Positions 32,793-41,616 are shown, numbered from the stretch's first letter. The stretch is DNA of 64,000 bases from Nocardioides dongkuii (GCF_014127485.1 NZ_CP059903.1:930001-994000), one strand, 5' to 3'. The notes: a model not told the origin generated them from the letters alone. Translations and numbers: made by a program.

Positions 32793-35021
32793 GTGTCCGC
32801 ACGCCCGCTCACCGCCACCCTGACCGCGGCGCTCACCACCGCGCTCACCACCGCGCTCGCCCTGGGGGTCGCCGCGGCCGGCGTACCCGCCGCCCAGGCC
32901 GACCCGTCCCGCCAGCCGCCGCCGCCCGCGGGGCCGGGGGAGAAGTCCACCTGGACCGAGGCCGACAAGACCGGCTTCGGGACCGCGCGCACCCGCCGCA
33001 GCCGGGTGTGGTTCACGCTCCAGGGCGGGCGGATGAGCGAGGTGTTCTACCCCGACCTGTCCACGCCCAGCGTCCGCGCGCTCGAGCTGGTGGTCACCGA
33101 CGGCGCGACGTTCACCGACCGGTCCCGCGACATGACCCACGAGGTCACCCGGCCCGAGGAGGGCAGCCTGCGGTTCACCCAGGTCAGCGAGGCGCGGTCC
33201 GGGGCCTACCGGGTCACCCAGCAGGTGGTCACCGACCCGCGCCGCAGCACGGTCGCGATCGACGTGCGCCTGGAGTCGCTCGACGGCACCCCGCTCGCGC
33301 TCTACGTGCTGCACGACCCGGCGCTGGCCAACACCGGCATGGACGACCGGGCCCGCTCGACCGGGGATGGCGCGCTGGTGTCCGTGGACCGCAGGGCACG
33401 AGTCGCCGCGGCGCTGGTGGCGGAGCCGCGCTTCGACGCGACGAGCAACGGCTACCACCGCACCACCGACGGGTGGCGCGACCTGCGCCGCGACCACGAC
33501 CTCGACGACCGGCGCCGGAGGCTGGCGGAGCCGGGCAACGTCGTGCAGACCGGCCGGGTCGCCGGCGTCACCGGCCTGCCCGGCGCGCAGGACGCCAGCC
33601 TGAGCCTCGGGTTCGGGCGCACCGCCGCCTCGGCCCTGGGCGCCGCGAGGGCGACGCGGAGGGCCGGCTGGCAGGCCACCGCCGACTCCTACGACGCGGG
33701 CTGGGCCGGCTACCTCGACTCGCTGAGGGAGGTGCCGGCGTCCGCGGCGGCCGTGCGCCGGCAGTACCTCGCCTCGGCGCTCGTCGTCGCCGCGGCGGAG
33801 GACAAGCGGCACCGCGGCGCGATCGTCGCCTCGCCGTCCGCGCCGTGGGTGTGGGGCGACGAGGTGAAGGACCTCTCCAGCCCCTCCGGCGCCTACCACC
33901 TGGTCTGGTCGCGGGACGCCTACCAGTTCGGCACCGCGCTCTGGGCGGTCGGCGACCGGGCCGCCGCCCGCCGGGTCGTGGACTGGCTCTTCGAGGTCCA
34001 GCAGCGCGCGGACGGGTCGTTCCCGCAGAACTCCGACGTGGCCGGGCGGCCGGTCTGGTCCGAGCTGCAGCTCGACGAGGTCGCGCTCCCGATCGTGCTC
34101 GCGCACCTGACCGGGCGCGACGGCCCGCGCACCTGGCGCGGGGTGCGCAAGGCGGCCCGCTTCCTGGTCCGGTTCCGCGACGAGGAGACCGGGCGGCGCG
34201 CGCCGTACTCCCCGCAGGAGCGCTGGGAGAACCAGTCCGGCTACTCGCCCGGCTCGATCGCGGCGCAGGTCAACGGCCTGGTCAGCGCCGCCGCGATCGC
34301 CCGCGAGAACGGCGCCGGGCGGCTGGCCCGGAGCTGGCTGCGCACCGCCGACCGGTGGCAGGCGCGGGTCAAGGACTGGACGGTCACCCGCACCGGGCCG
34401 CTGGCGGACGGGCCGTACTTCCTGCGCGTCACCAAGGACGGCCGGCCCGACCGCGGCACCCGCTACCCGATGGGCGACGGCGGGCCGAGGAGCGTCGACC
34501 AGCGCCGGGTCGTGGACCCCAGCTTCCTCGACCTGGTGCGCTTCGGCGTGCTCGCGCCGCGCGACCGTGCCGTACGCCGCACCCTCGGCGTCGTCGACGA
34601 CGAGCTGCTCGTCTCGACGCCGAACGGACCGTTCTGGCGCCGCTTCTCCTTCGACGGGTACGGCGAGACCCGGTCCGGCGGGCAGTGGGAGATCACCGAG
34701 CCCGGCACGGGCACCACGCTCGGGCGCGCCTGGCCGCTGCTCACCGGCGAGCGGGGCGAGTACGCCGTGGCCGCGGGCCGCGACGCGTCGACCCACCTCG
34801 CGGCGATGGCGGCCGCCGCCGGACCCAGCGACATGATCTCCGAGCAGGTCTGGGACGGTCGCCCGCCGACCGGCGAGGGCTGCTGCCCCGAGGGCGAGGG
34901 CACCCGCGCGGCGACGCCGCTGGTGTGGTCGCACTCCGGCCTGGTCCGGCTCGCCTGGACGATCGAGCGCGGAACCCCGGTGGACCTCCAGCGGATCGTC
35001 GCGCGGCGCTACCTCGGCTGA
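32793..35021 (+). CDS. Secreted GH15 glucoamylase/glucodextranase-like enzyme
   Basis: A 742-residue glycoside hydrolase family 15 protein with a signal peptide (TATLTAALTTALTTALALGV, ending near AQA). An N-terminal beta-domain of the glucodextranase type (KTGFGTARTRRSRVWFTLQG, then VFYPDLSTPSVRALELV) is followed by the (alpha/alpha)6 catalytic barrel. The barrel has VWGDEVKDLSSPSGAYHLVW and PVWSELQLDEVALPI, where the catalytic acids are expected. It should release glucose from the non-reducing ends of alpha-glucans outside the cell. GTG 32793 follows GGGAGGTA. It stands near genes for aldo/keto reduction, gluconate and glycogen metabolism. Confidence 0.9.
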   Translation: MSARPLTATLTAALTTALTTALALGVAAAGVPAAQADPSRQPPPPAGPGEKSTWTEADKTGFGTARTRRSRVWFTLQGGRMSEVFYPDLSTPSVRALELVVTDGATFTDRSRDMTHEVTRPEEGSLRFTQVSEARSGAYRVTQQVVTDPRRSTVAIDVRLESLDGTPLALYVLHDPALANTGMDDRARSTGDGALVSVDRRARVAAALVAEPRFDATSNGYHRTTDGWRDLRRDHDLDDRRRRLAEPGNVVQTGRVAGVTGLPGAQDASLSLGFGRTAASALGAARATRRAGWQATADSYDAGWAGYLDSLREVPASAAAVRRQYLASALVVAAAEDKRHRGAIVASPSAPWVWGDEVKDLSSPSGAYHLVWSRDAYQFGTALWAVGDRAAARRVVDWLFEVQQRADGSFPQNSDVAGRPVWSELQLDEVALPIVLAHLTGRDGPRTWRGVRKAARFLVRFRDEETGRRAPYSPQERWENQSGYSPGSIAAQVNGLVSAAAIARENGAGRLARSWLRTADRWQARVKDWTVTRTGPLADGPYFLRVTKDGRPDRGTRYPMGDGGPRSVDQRRVVDPSFLDLVRFGVLAPRDRAVRRTLGVVDDELLVSTPNGPFWRRFSFDGYGETRSGGQWEITEPGTGTTLGRAWPLLTGERGEYAVAAGRDASTHLAAMAAAAGPSDMISEQVWDGRPPTGEGCCPEGEGTRAATPLVWSHSGLVRLAWTIERGTPVDLQRIVARRYLG

Positions 35022-35094
35022 TCGGTCGGACCCCGCGGCCCCGGTTGGGGTACCTCCCTGCAGGATGGACGTCGTCGACGAACGGAGACACACC

Positions 35095-36084
35095 ATGGAC
35101 AGCAGGAAGCTCGGCCGCACCGGCCGGGACGTGTCGGTCATCGGGCTCGGCACCTGGCAGCTCGGCGCCGACTGGGGCGAGGTCACCGAGGCCGACGCGA
35201 CCGCGGTCCTCGAGGCGAGCGTCGAGTCCGGCGTCACCGTCTTCGACACCGCCGACGTCTACGGCGACGGCCGCAGCGAGCAGGTGATCGGGAAGTTCCT
35301 GCGCAGCCACGACGGCATCACGGTCGCCACCAAGATGGGCCGCCGGATGGACCAGGTCTCGGAGAACTACGTGCTGGACAACTTCCGCGCGTGGACCGAC
35401 CGCTCCCGCAAGAACCTCGGCGTCGACACCCTCGACCTGGTGCAGCTGCACTGCCCGCCGAGCGCGACGATCGACGCCGACGCGACGTACGACGCCCTCG
35501 ACGCGCTCGTCGAGGACGGCGCGATCGCGGCGTACGGCGTGAGCGTCGAGACCGCCGACCAGGCGCTCAGCGCGATCGCCCGCCCGCACGTCGCCAGCGT
35601 CCAGATCATCCTCAACGCGTTCCGGCTCAAGCCGCTCGACCGGGTGCTGCCCGCCGCCCGGGAGGCCGGCGTCGGCATCATCGCGCGGGTGCCGCTGGCC
35701 TCCGGCCTGCTGAGCGGCAAGTACGACGAGCAGACCACGTTCGCCGCCGACGACCACCGCACCTACAACCGCGACGGCAGCGCGTTCGACGTCGGCGAGA
35801 CGTTCTCGGGCGTCGACTTCGCCACGGGCGTCGCGGCGGCGCGGGAGTTCACGAAGCTGGCCGGCCAGTACGGCCCCGCGGGCGCGACCCCCGCGCAGGT
35901 GGCGCTCGCCTGGGTGGCCCAGCTCGACGGCGTCAGCACCGTCATCCCGGGCGCCCGCAACCCCGACCAGGCGCGCGCCAACGCCGCCGCGGGCAGCCTG
36001 CCCGCCCTCGCGCCCGAGCTCCAGGACGGGGTGCGGAAGCTCTACGACACCTACTTCCGCGAGGCCGTCCACGACCGTTGGTAG
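35095..36084 (+). CDS. Aldo/keto reductase
   Basis: A 329-residue NAD(P)H-dependent (beta/alpha)8 oxidoreductase. The catalytic residues are recognisable: Asp and Tyr in FDTADVYGDGRSEQVIG, Lys in TVATKMGRR and His in LVQLHCPPS. The C-terminal STVIPGARNPDQARANAAA is the cofactor-phosphate binding region. ATG 35095 fits MDSRKLGRTGRDVSVIGLGT, the standard family N-terminus. It probably reduces sugar-derived or other carbonyls; the physiological substrate is unknown. The RlmC gene follows 9 nt later on the same strand. Confidence 0.92.
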   Translation: MDSRKLGRTGRDVSVIGLGTWQLGADWGEVTEADATAVLEASVESGVTVFDTADVYGDGRSEQVIGKFLRSHDGITVATKMGRRMDQVSENYVLDNFRAWTDRSRKNLGVDTLDLVQLHCPPSATIDADATYDALDALVEDGAIAAYGVSVETADQALSAIARPHVASVQIILNAFRLKPLDRVLPAAREAGVGIIARVPLASGLLSGKYDEQTTFAADDHRTYNRDGSAFDVGETFSGVDFATGVAAAREFTKLAGQYGPAGATPAQVALAWVAQLDGVSTVIPGARNPDQARANAAAGSLPALAPELQDGVRKLYDTYFREAVHDRW

Positions 36085-36093
36085 GACCGTTCC

Positions 36094-37215
36094 GTGCAGT
36101 GTGACTACTTCGACGCGGGCGTGTGCCGCTCCTGCACCTGGATGGGTCAGGCGTACGACGCGCAGGTCGCGACGAAGCAGGCGCGCTGCGAGGAGCTGCT
36201 CGCCCCGTGGCCCGGGATCGCCTGGCTGCCGCCGTTGACCAGCCCGGAGTCGGGCTTCCGGAACAAGGCCAAGATGGTCGTCGGCGGCACCGTCGAGGCG
36301 CCCACCCTCGGCATCCTCGACCCGGCCGGTCACGGCATCGACCTGCGCGGCTGCGGGCTGCACGAGCCCGACCTCGCGGCGGCGCTGCCCGTCCTGGCCG
36401 AGCTGGTCACCCGCGCCGCGGTCCCGCCGTACGACGTCCCGACGCGGCGCGGGGAGCTCAAGCACCTGATCGTGACCCGCTCGCCCGAGGGCGGGCTGAT
36501 GGTGCGGTTCGTGCTGCGCTCCACCGAGGCGGTGCCGCGGATCCGCAAGCAGCTGCCCTGGCTCGCCGAGCGGCTGCCGCTGGTGGTCGTGTCGGTGAAC
36601 CTGCAGCCCGAGCACAAGGCGGTGCTCGAGGGGGAGCGCGAGGAGGTGCTGCTCGGCGACACCCTGCGGATGCGCACCGGCGCCGTCGACCTGCACCTGC
36701 GGCCGCAGGGGTTCTTCCAGACCAACACCCACGTCGGTGCCGCGCTCTACCGCCAGGTCGAGGACTGGGCCGACGAGCTCGCGCCGGCCTCGGTCTGGGA
36801 CCTCTACTGCGGGGTCGGCGGCTTCGCGCTGCACCTCGCGCGGCCGGGCCGATCCGTCCTCGGCGTCGAGGTGAGCGTGGAGGCCGTGGCCAGCGCCCGC
36901 ACCAGCGCGGCCGGGCTGCCGGACGTCTCGTTCGTGGCGGCCGACGCGACCTCCTGGGCGCTCGCCCAGGAGACCGGGCCCGACCTGGTCGTCGTCAACC
37001 CGCCGCGGCGCGGCATCGGCGCCGACCTCGCCGGCTGGCTGGAGGGCTCCGGGGTGCCGCACGTCGTCTACTCCAGCTGCAACGCCGTCACCCTGGTCCG
37101 CGACCTGGAGGCGATGCCGTCCTACCGCCCGACGCGGGCGCGGCTGCTCGACATGTTCCCGCAGACCGCGCACTTCGAGGTGGTCACGCTCCTCGAGCGG
37201 ACGGGGGTCACGTGA
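36094..37215 (+). CDS. rlmC: 23S rRNA (uracil-C5)-methyltransferase RlmC
   Basis: A 373-residue SAM-dependent RNA methyltransferase of the RumB/RlmC type, which makes m5U747 in 23S rRNA. N-terminal cysteines (MQCDYFDAGVCRSCTWMGQ, and GCGLH later) supply the 4Fe-4S cluster. The catalytic half contains PQGFFQTNTHVGAALY, DLYCGVGGFALHLA, NPPRRGIG and the nucleophilic cysteine in YSSCNAVTL. It lacks the TRAM domain of RlmD, and its length fits RlmC. GTG 36094 gives the usual MQC start. Its TGA overlaps the next gene's GTG (GTGA), so the two are coupled. Confidence 0.9.
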   Translation: MQCDYFDAGVCRSCTWMGQAYDAQVATKQARCEELLAPWPGIAWLPPLTSPESGFRNKAKMVVGGTVEAPTLGILDPAGHGIDLRGCGLHEPDLAAALPVLAELVTRAAVPPYDVPTRRGELKHLIVTRSPEGGLMVRFVLRSTEAVPRIRKQLPWLAERLPLVVVSVNLQPEHKAVLEGEREEVLLGDTLRMRTGAVDLHLRPQGFFQTNTHVGAALYRQVEDWADELAPASVWDLYCGVGGFALHLARPGRSVLGVEVSVEAVASARTSAAGLPDVSFVAADATSWALAQETGPDLVVVNPPRRGIGADLAGWLEGSGVPHVVYSSCNAVTLVRDLEAMPSYRPTRARLLDMFPQTAHFEVVTLLERTGVT

Positions 37216-37583
37216 CCGACCCCGCAGACGAACCCGCCGACCCCGCCGTCCGGCTCGCCGAGGAGCGCGCGACCGTCGTACACCGGCTGGCCGCGCTGCG
37301 CGGCGACTTCAGCGGCATGGTCGAGGCGTCCCGCGACTCCAACGCCGACGACGAGCACGACCCGGAGGGGCACACGATCGCCTTCGAGCGCAGCCAGCTC
37401 GACACCCTGGTCCGGCAGGCCGAGGAGCGGCTGGCCGAGGTGGACGCTGCGCTGGCCCGGCTCGCCGACGGCAGCTACGGCACCTGCGTGCGCTGCGGTC
37501 GCCCGGTCCCGCCGGAGCGGCTGGCGGCCCGCCCCGCCGCGGCGACCTGCGTCGCGTGCGCGGCGTCGGGTCCGCGCCGCTGA
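37212..37583 (+). CDS. DksA/TraR-type zinc-finger protein
   Basis: A 123-residue protein with an N-terminal acidic coiled-coil region (AEERATVVHRLAALRGDFSG, EERLAEVDAALARL) and a C-terminal four-cysteine zinc finger (YGTCVRCGRPVPPERL, then ATCVACA). This is the DksA/TraR/YocK layout, whose enteric members bind RNA polymerase through the secondary channel. The actinobacterial versions are largely uncharacterised. GTG 37212 overlaps the rlmC stop by 4 nt. Inverted-repeat element B starts 9 nt after its stop. Confidence 0.88.
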   Translation: MTDPADEPADPAVRLAEERATVVHRLAALRGDFSGMVEASRDSNADDEHDPEGHTIAFERSQLDTLVRQAEERLAEVDAALARLADGSYGTCVRCGRPVPPERLAARPAAATCVACAASGPRR

Positions 37584-37591
37584 CCCGCCGG

Positions 37592-37643
37592 CGGGACGTC
37601 ATACGACCGGGTCGCGATACCCGCCGAGTCGGATGACGTCCCG
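37592..37643. repeat. 48-bp inverted-repeat element, copy B
   Basis: Arms of 16 bp (37592-37607 and 37628-37643) with one internal mismatch. They carry the same GGACGTCATACGA...GGATGACGTCC core as copy A. It fills the space between the DksA-like gene end and the end of the tiny convergent ORF at 37647, so it sits again at converging 3' ends. Confidence 0.8.
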
Positions 37644-37646
37644 GCG

Positions 37647-37709
37647 TCAGCCTCGGGCGCGGCCCCAGAGCATCAGCCGGACCACCGAGGTGAGCACCCG
37701 CCGGGTCAT
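37647..37709 (-). CDS. Tiny ORF (20 codons), coupled to the upstream small membrane protein
   Basis: A 20-residue ORF, MTRRVLTSVVRLMLWGRARG, with an amphipathic basic helix. Its ATG overlaps the TGA of the 31-residue ORF by four bases (ATGA), an arrangement that favours real translation. It stops 4 nt before repeat element B. It could also be a chance reading frame; conservation in related genomes would decide. Confidence 0.4.
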   Translation of the reverse strand: MTRRVLTSVVRLMLWGRARG

Positions 37710-37801
37710 CGCGAGAGCAGCAGGAACAGGACGACGGTGAGGACCGCCGAGACGAGCAGGGACCCGAGGCAGCCCAGGCGGTTGTTGAAGAAGAGGAACA
37801 T
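37706..37801 (-). CDS. Very small membrane protein (31 residues)
   Basis: MFLFFNNRLGCLGSLLVSAV followed by LTVVLFLLLSR: one hydrophobic helix with a conserved-looking FNNRLGCLGS head and a terminal arginine. I have an impression that similar 30-residue proteins occur widely in actinobacteria, but this cannot be checked here. It is divergent from the 225-residue protein gene and coupled to the 20-codon ORF. There is no obvious ribosome-binding site. A membrane peptide role is inferred. Confidence 0.6.
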   Translation of the reverse strand: MFLFFNNRLGCLGSLLVSAVLTVVLFLLLSR

Positions 37802-37913
37802 GCCTGGACGGTGCCCCCGGGGGTGACCGCACAGCCCACCCAGGGGGGTGACGGGCAGGTGAGACCGGTCACCGCGCCGGGCTGGGACGTCCGGCTCTGG
37901 GTACCCCGCCGCC

Positions 37914-38591
37914 ATGGCCCTCCTGGCACCCGTGCGGCACGGCGTCTCCTCGGTCGGCGGCGTCCTGCTCGCGGCCGCCACCCGCGCGGCCGCCGCCGTC
38001 CGCCCCGCGGCGAAGCCGCTGCACCCGAGCGGACGCATCCGCCAGGCCCGGCTGTACCGCCACGGCCTGAACCCGCCGCTCGGCATCGGGTTCCTCGACG
38101 CCCCCGGGGTCGACGAGGTCGTGGTCCGCGAATCGCGCGCCGTCGGGCTGCCGCAGGCGCTGCCGGACGTCCAGGGCCTCGCCCTCCGGGTGCCGATCGG
38201 CGACGGGGCGTACGGCGACCTGCTGCTCGCCTCGACCGGCTGGGGCAAGGTCAGCCGGTTCGTGCTGACCGTCAGCCGCACGACGTACGGCCGGCCGATG
38301 ACCACGCTGCTGCCGTACCGCACCACCGCCGGACCTCTCCTGCTCGGCGCCCGCTCGGTCGGCCACGCCACCGTCGAGCTCTCCTGCGCCGTCGGCGACG
38401 GCCCGTGGCGGCACTTCGCCGACCTCCGCCTCTCCGAGCTCGACGCCGACCCGTCGGTGCTCGACGAGCGCGGCGACATCTCCTTCGACCCGGTCCTCCA
38501 CCGGGTCCCCGGGCTCGACCAGTACCGCTGGGTCGAGCGGCTCCGCGAGCCGGCGTACGACGAGGCCCGCGCCGACCGCGGCGAGTCCTGA
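37914..38591 (+). CDS. Conserved actinobacterial protein of unknown function
   Basis: A 225-residue protein with a hydrophobic alanine-rich N-terminus and a conserved-looking middle. KPLHPSGRIRQARLYRHG, AVGLPQALPDVQGLALRVP and GDLLLASTGWGKVSRFVL match the general pattern (lipid-like HP.G......GLP.ALPD..G.A.R.....DLLLA..G) of a family often loosely annotated as phosphodiesterase or catalase-related. No catalytic residues can be named. ATG 37914 lies after a TACCCC-type hexamer. The opposite strand upstream carries the tiny ORFs. Confidence 0.72.
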   Translation: MALLAPVRHGVSSVGGVLLAAATRAAAAVRPAAKPLHPSGRIRQARLYRHGLNPPLGIGFLDAPGVDEVVVRESRAVGLPQALPDVQGLALRVPIGDGAYGDLLLASTGWGKVSRFVLTVSRTTYGRPMTTLLPYRTTAGPLLLGARSVGHATVELSCAVGDGPWRHFADLRLSELDADPSVLDERGDISFDPVLHRVPGLDQYRWVERLREPAYDEARADRGES

Positions 38592-38689
38592 CCGGTCCAG
38601 ACGTCGACGCCCTCCGGGCCGAACCGCCACGGGGTGGGGTCGCGCGCCGCTAGGTTCGGCGGTTCCGTCCATCGTCACCGGGAGCCACC

Positions 38690-39115
38690 ATGACCGACCT
38701 CAACCAGCCCACCACGCCGGGCGCACCGCTCCCGCCCCAGGCGTACGGCGGCCGCGGCCCCGGGCCGCTCGGCCAGGTGCGCGGCACCGGGATCAGCTTC
38801 CTGCTGATGGTCGTGACCTTCGGCATCTACGGCTTGGTCTACTACTACCAGACGCACGAGGAGATGAAGCAGCACAGCGGCCAGGGCCTCGGCGGCACCG
38901 TCGCCCTGCTGCTGAGCCTCTTCGTCGGCCCCGTCATGGTCTTCCTGCACCCGGCGGAGGTCGGCGCCCTGCGCGAGCGGGCCGGCCTGGAGAAGCGGGT
39001 CAGCGGCGTCACCGGCCTGTGGAACCTGCTCCCGTTCGTGGGCACCATCGTGTGGTTCGTGAAGACCAACGGCGCGCTCAACGACTACTGGACCTCGCAG
39101 GGCGTCCCCGCCTGA
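38690..39115 (+). CDS. DUF4234-family membrane protein
   Basis: A 141-residue protein with a proline/glycine-rich cytosolic head and three hydrophobic segments (ISFLLMVVTFGIYGLVYYYQ, LLLSLFVGPVMVFL, LLPFVGTIVWFV). The motif TFGIYGLVYYYQTHEEMKQH and the ending VKTNGALNDYW are typical of DUF4234 proteins (TxGIY..YW.Y...E). Its function is unknown. It stands alone, 28 nt before the gluconokinase reading frame. Confidence 0.85.
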   Translation: MTDLNQPTTPGAPLPPQAYGGRGPGPLGQVRGTGISFLLMVVTFGIYGLVYYYQTHEEMKQHSGQGLGGTVALLLSLFVGPVMVFLHPAEVGALRERAGLEKRVSGVTGLWNLLPFVGTIVWFVKTNGALNDYWTSQGVPA

Positions 39116-39143
39116 TCCCGCCTGATCCCGTTACCGTGTCGGG

Positions 39144-39635
39144 ATGACCCCCCCGTCGTCGTCATGGGCGTCTCGGGCTCCGGGAAGTCCACCGTCGGCG
39201 CTGCGCTCGCGCAGCGGCTGCGGGTGCCGTTCGCGGACGCCGACGACCTCCACCCCGAGGCCAACATCGCCAAGATGGCGCGCGGGGAGGCGCTCGACGA
39301 CCACGACCGCTACCCCTGGCTCGAGCAGGTGGGCCTGTGGCTCGCCGACCACCTCGACGGCGGGGGTGATGAGCTGCTCGGCGCTGCGGCGCACCTACCG
39401 CGACCAGCTCCGCTCGCTCGCCGACGGCGTCGAGTTCGTGCTGCTGCACGGGAGCCGCGAGGTCATCGAGCGCCGCCAGGCGAGCCGCCCCGGGCACTTC
39501 ATGCCGGCCTCGCTGCTCAGCTCGCAGTTCTCGACGCTCGAGCCGCTCGCCCCCGACGAGCACGGCGTCGTCATCGACGTCGACCAGAGCATCGACGCGG
39601 TGGTGCAGGCGTACGTCGACCAGCGCGACCGCTGA
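39144..39635 (+). pseudogene. gntK: Gluconokinase gene with two compensating frameshifts
   Basis: The protein is recognisable only by combining frames. From ATG 39144 (a -10-like TACCGT ends 6 nt before) the natural start [17 protein letters not shown] needs one more C in the C7 run 39148-39154. The P-loop part [20 protein letters not shown], then [20 protein letters not shown] and HLDGG, is read from ATG 39164. After the G5 run 39362-39366 the frame returns to that of 39144: [15 protein letters not shown] to [13 protein letters not shown] and the end. The two indels cancel, giving the normal gluconokinase length of about 163 residues. The enzyme phosphorylates gluconate to 6-phosphogluconate. 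Sequence error in homopolymers is likelier than a true pseudogene. Confidence 0.8.
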
Positions 39636-39692
39636 CCCGGCGCCGACCCGGCCGCCGGCCCGGTGCCGCGGCCGCTGGTCTAGATTGCGCCG

Positions 39693-40517
39693 GTGGACTC
39701 CGACCGCAGGGCGCGCGACCGTGACCGCGACGCGGCGATCCGGCTGGTCGAGAGCGCCTGGGCGGACGGGCAGATCATCGAGCTGGACCGCGACAAGCGG
39801 GTCGAGGAGCTCCACCGTGCGCAGATGACGCGCGAGATCGCCATCCTGGTCCACGACCTGGCGCCGGCACCGGTGCCGGACCTGCCGGTCGAGGCGTCGA
39901 CCGGGTCCGTCCCCGACTCCCGCCGGTCGCGGCGCGCGGTGCGGATCCCGAAGCCGCTCCTGCTCGTCGTCGCCGTGGTCATCGTCGTGACCCTGCTGAG
40001 CAACGCCGGGACGGGCGACGACGAGGGCGAGAGCCCGACGCCGGTCCCCGCGCAGGAGGCCGTGGACGAGGAGCTGGACCTGTTCACCGCCCGTGGGTAC
40101 GACGCGCTGGTCGCCGACCTCGAGGCGGAGACCGGTCGCAGCGAGGTGTTCAGCGCCATGCTGCACCCGTCGTACGCCTCGGTGCGGGTGCCGGTCGACG
40201 GCACCTCCCGGCAGCAGCAGGGCTACGAGTGGGACGGCGAGCTCGAGCCAGTGGGTGCGAGGGACACCAGCAGCGACCGCCGCGTCGACCTGCGCGAGGT
40301 CGACCACGCGCTGATGGCGCGCCTGGTGCGGCGGATGCGGTCGCGCGTCGAGGACCCGACGGCCTGGTACGCCATCCTGCACGCACCGGCCGGGACCGAC
40401 GGCAGCCTGGTCCAGGCGTACGCGAGCAACGACGTCGGCGAGACGGCGTACGTCGTGGCCGACGAGACCGGGAAGGTCCTCTACGCGGACGCGCTGGACG
40501 CCGCCGCGAGCCGGTAG
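39693..40517 (+). CDS. DUF1707-like domain membrane protein
   Basis: A 274-residue protein. The N-terminal 50 residues ([20 protein letters not shown], then [20 protein letters not shown]) match the DUF1707 pattern of a short helical, possibly SHOCT-like domain. One transmembrane helix follows ([19 protein letters not shown]), then a 150-residue domain that should lie outside the membrane. GTG 39693 lies 6 nt after a -10-like TAGATT (39681-39686), so the mRNA is probably leaderless. It overlaps the convergent EthD-like gene by 37 nt. Confidence 0.82.
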   Translation: MDSDRRARDRDRDAAIRLVESAWADGQIIELDRDKRVEELHRAQMTREIAILVHDLAPAPVPDLPVEASTGSVPDSRRSRRAVRIPKPLLLVVAVVIVVTLLSNAGTGDDEGESPTPVPAQEAVDEELDLFTARGYDALVADLEAETGRSEVFSAMLHPSYASVRVPVDGTSRQQQGYEWDGELEPVGARDTSSDRRVDLREVDHALMARLVRRMRSRVEDPTAWYAILHAPAGTDGSLVQAYASNDVGETAYVVADETGKVLYADALDAAASR

Positions 40518-41170
40518 GTGTAGCGGCTCGTCGGCACCAGGTCGAGGTCGCGGTCGGCGCCGATCCGGCCCACGCTCGCCATCAGGGCTCCGAGCCGGCG
40601 GTCCAGCTCGGCGCCGTCCCCGCCGCTGCCGTAGAAGGCGTGCATGTCGGTCATCCCCGCGCTGGGGAACAGCTCCTCGACGAGCGCGTCGACCCGCGGC
40701 GCGTCGGGGGTGAGCGCCTCGCGCACGATGTTCTGGACGTAACCGAACGTCGCCTGGGTGCGGATCGCGATCGGGGTGTGGTCGACCAGCCAGCGCCGCA
40801 GCCACTCGTCGTGGGGGAGCTCGGCGGGACGGCGCAGCACCGCGACATTGGCGAGCGCGTCCGCGCGCTCGCCGTCCCCCGCCTCCGGCGGGTCGAGGCG
40901 ACGGCGCTCGTCGACGCGCCACCCCGCGCGGCGCTCGCCGACGTCGCGCAGCGCCTCGCTCACCGCGCCGGCGTCGCCGTCGGTCCAGACGCTCACCACG
41001 GCCCGGATCGGCTCCCCGGTGGGGATCCGCATCGCCGGCGCCACGTCCTCGTCGTCGAGGTTGAGCTGGAGGCGGCGCGCGCCGGCGTCGGTCAGGCCCG
41101 CGTGCAGGGCCGGGTCGCGGAGGGCGGACGCGGCGTCGCCCCACACGGCGTACATCAGCTTGGTGGTCAC
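40481..41170 (-). CDS. EthD-domain-like protein
   Basis: A 229-residue protein, probably cytosolic. MTTKLMYAVWGDAASALRDP and the later RRPAELPHDEWLRRWLVDHT (a LPHDEF..RW..DHTP-type motif), then ATFGYVQNIVREAL, fit a two-repeat dimeric alpha-beta barrel of the EthD type. Such proteins are accessory to ether degradation in Rhodococcus, but most are uncharacterised. The gene is convergent with the DUF1707-like gene, overlapping it by 37 nt. Confidence 0.75.
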   Translation of the reverse strand: MTTKLMYAVWGDAASALRDPALHAGLTDAGARRLQLNLDDEDVAPAMRIPTGEPIRAVVSVWTDGDAGAVSEALRDVGERRAGWRVDERRRLDPPEAGDGERADALANVAVLRRPAELPHDEWLRRWLVDHTPIAIRTQATFGYVQNIVREALTPDAPRVDALVEELFPSAGMTDMHAFYGSGGDGAELDRRLGALMASVGRIGADRDLDLVPTSRYTYRLAAASSASA

Positions 41171-41211
41171 CGCCCGAGACTAGAACAGGTTCTTGTTCTG
41201 TGGGTGGGCGG

Positions 41212-41616
41212 TCACGCCGCGTCGGCGGGCAGCGGCAGCACGTCGGCGTCGGTGGCCAGGTGCACGACCTCGAGCGCGACGCCGACGGTCCGCGCCGCGG
41301 CGTACAGCTCGCGGGCCCAGGCCCGGTCGTCGGCGTCCACGCCGCGCCGGCCGGGACGGGAGCGCAGGAACGCCACCCGTGCCCCCGGCGCGACGTCGTC
41401 GACGACCGAGGCGACCCCGGCCACCATGGCGAGCACCTCCTCGGGCGGCGGCAGCAGGTCGACGTCCTCGACCTGGACGATGGCGGGGTGCACCTCGCCG
41501 TCGGGTCCGACGGGGAGGAACCAGAGGCTGCTCCCGCCGAAGCCGAGCGGCTCCATCAGGTGGCGCCACATGCGCTCGAGGTCGGCCTGGGTGCTGATCA
41601 CGGGTCGGTAGGTCAT
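41212..41616 (-). CDS. Conserved protein of unknown function
   Basis: A 134-residue cytosolic protein beginning MTYRPVISTQADLERMWRHL, with MEPLGFGGSSLWFLPVGPDG, IVQVEDVDLLPPPEEVLAMV and a C-terminal ADDRAWARELYAAARTVGVA. The pattern (a nucleotide-free alpha/beta fold with R-A-W-A at the C-terminus) recurs in actinobacteria near DNA-repair-annotated genes, but I cannot assign it. ATG 41616 is the natural start. It shares its strand with the EthD-like gene and precedes it by 41 nt. Confidence 0.7.
   Translation of the reverse strand: MTYRPVISTQADLERMWRHLMEPLGFGGSSLWFLPVGPDGEVHPAIVQVEDVDLLPPPEEVLAMVAGVASVVDDVAPGARVAFLRSRPGRRGVDADDRAWARELYAAARTVGVALEVVHLATDADVLPLPADAA

Noticed and set aside
33008..35287. 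759-codon plus-strand frame overlapping the GH15 gene
   Set aside because: A +2 shadow of the glucoamylase, which has a signal peptide and GH15 motifs in its own frame.
39162..41144. 660-codon minus-strand frame over gntK and the DUF1707-like gene
   Set aside because: Composition-driven frame. The convergent genes read in other frames carry recognisable domains.
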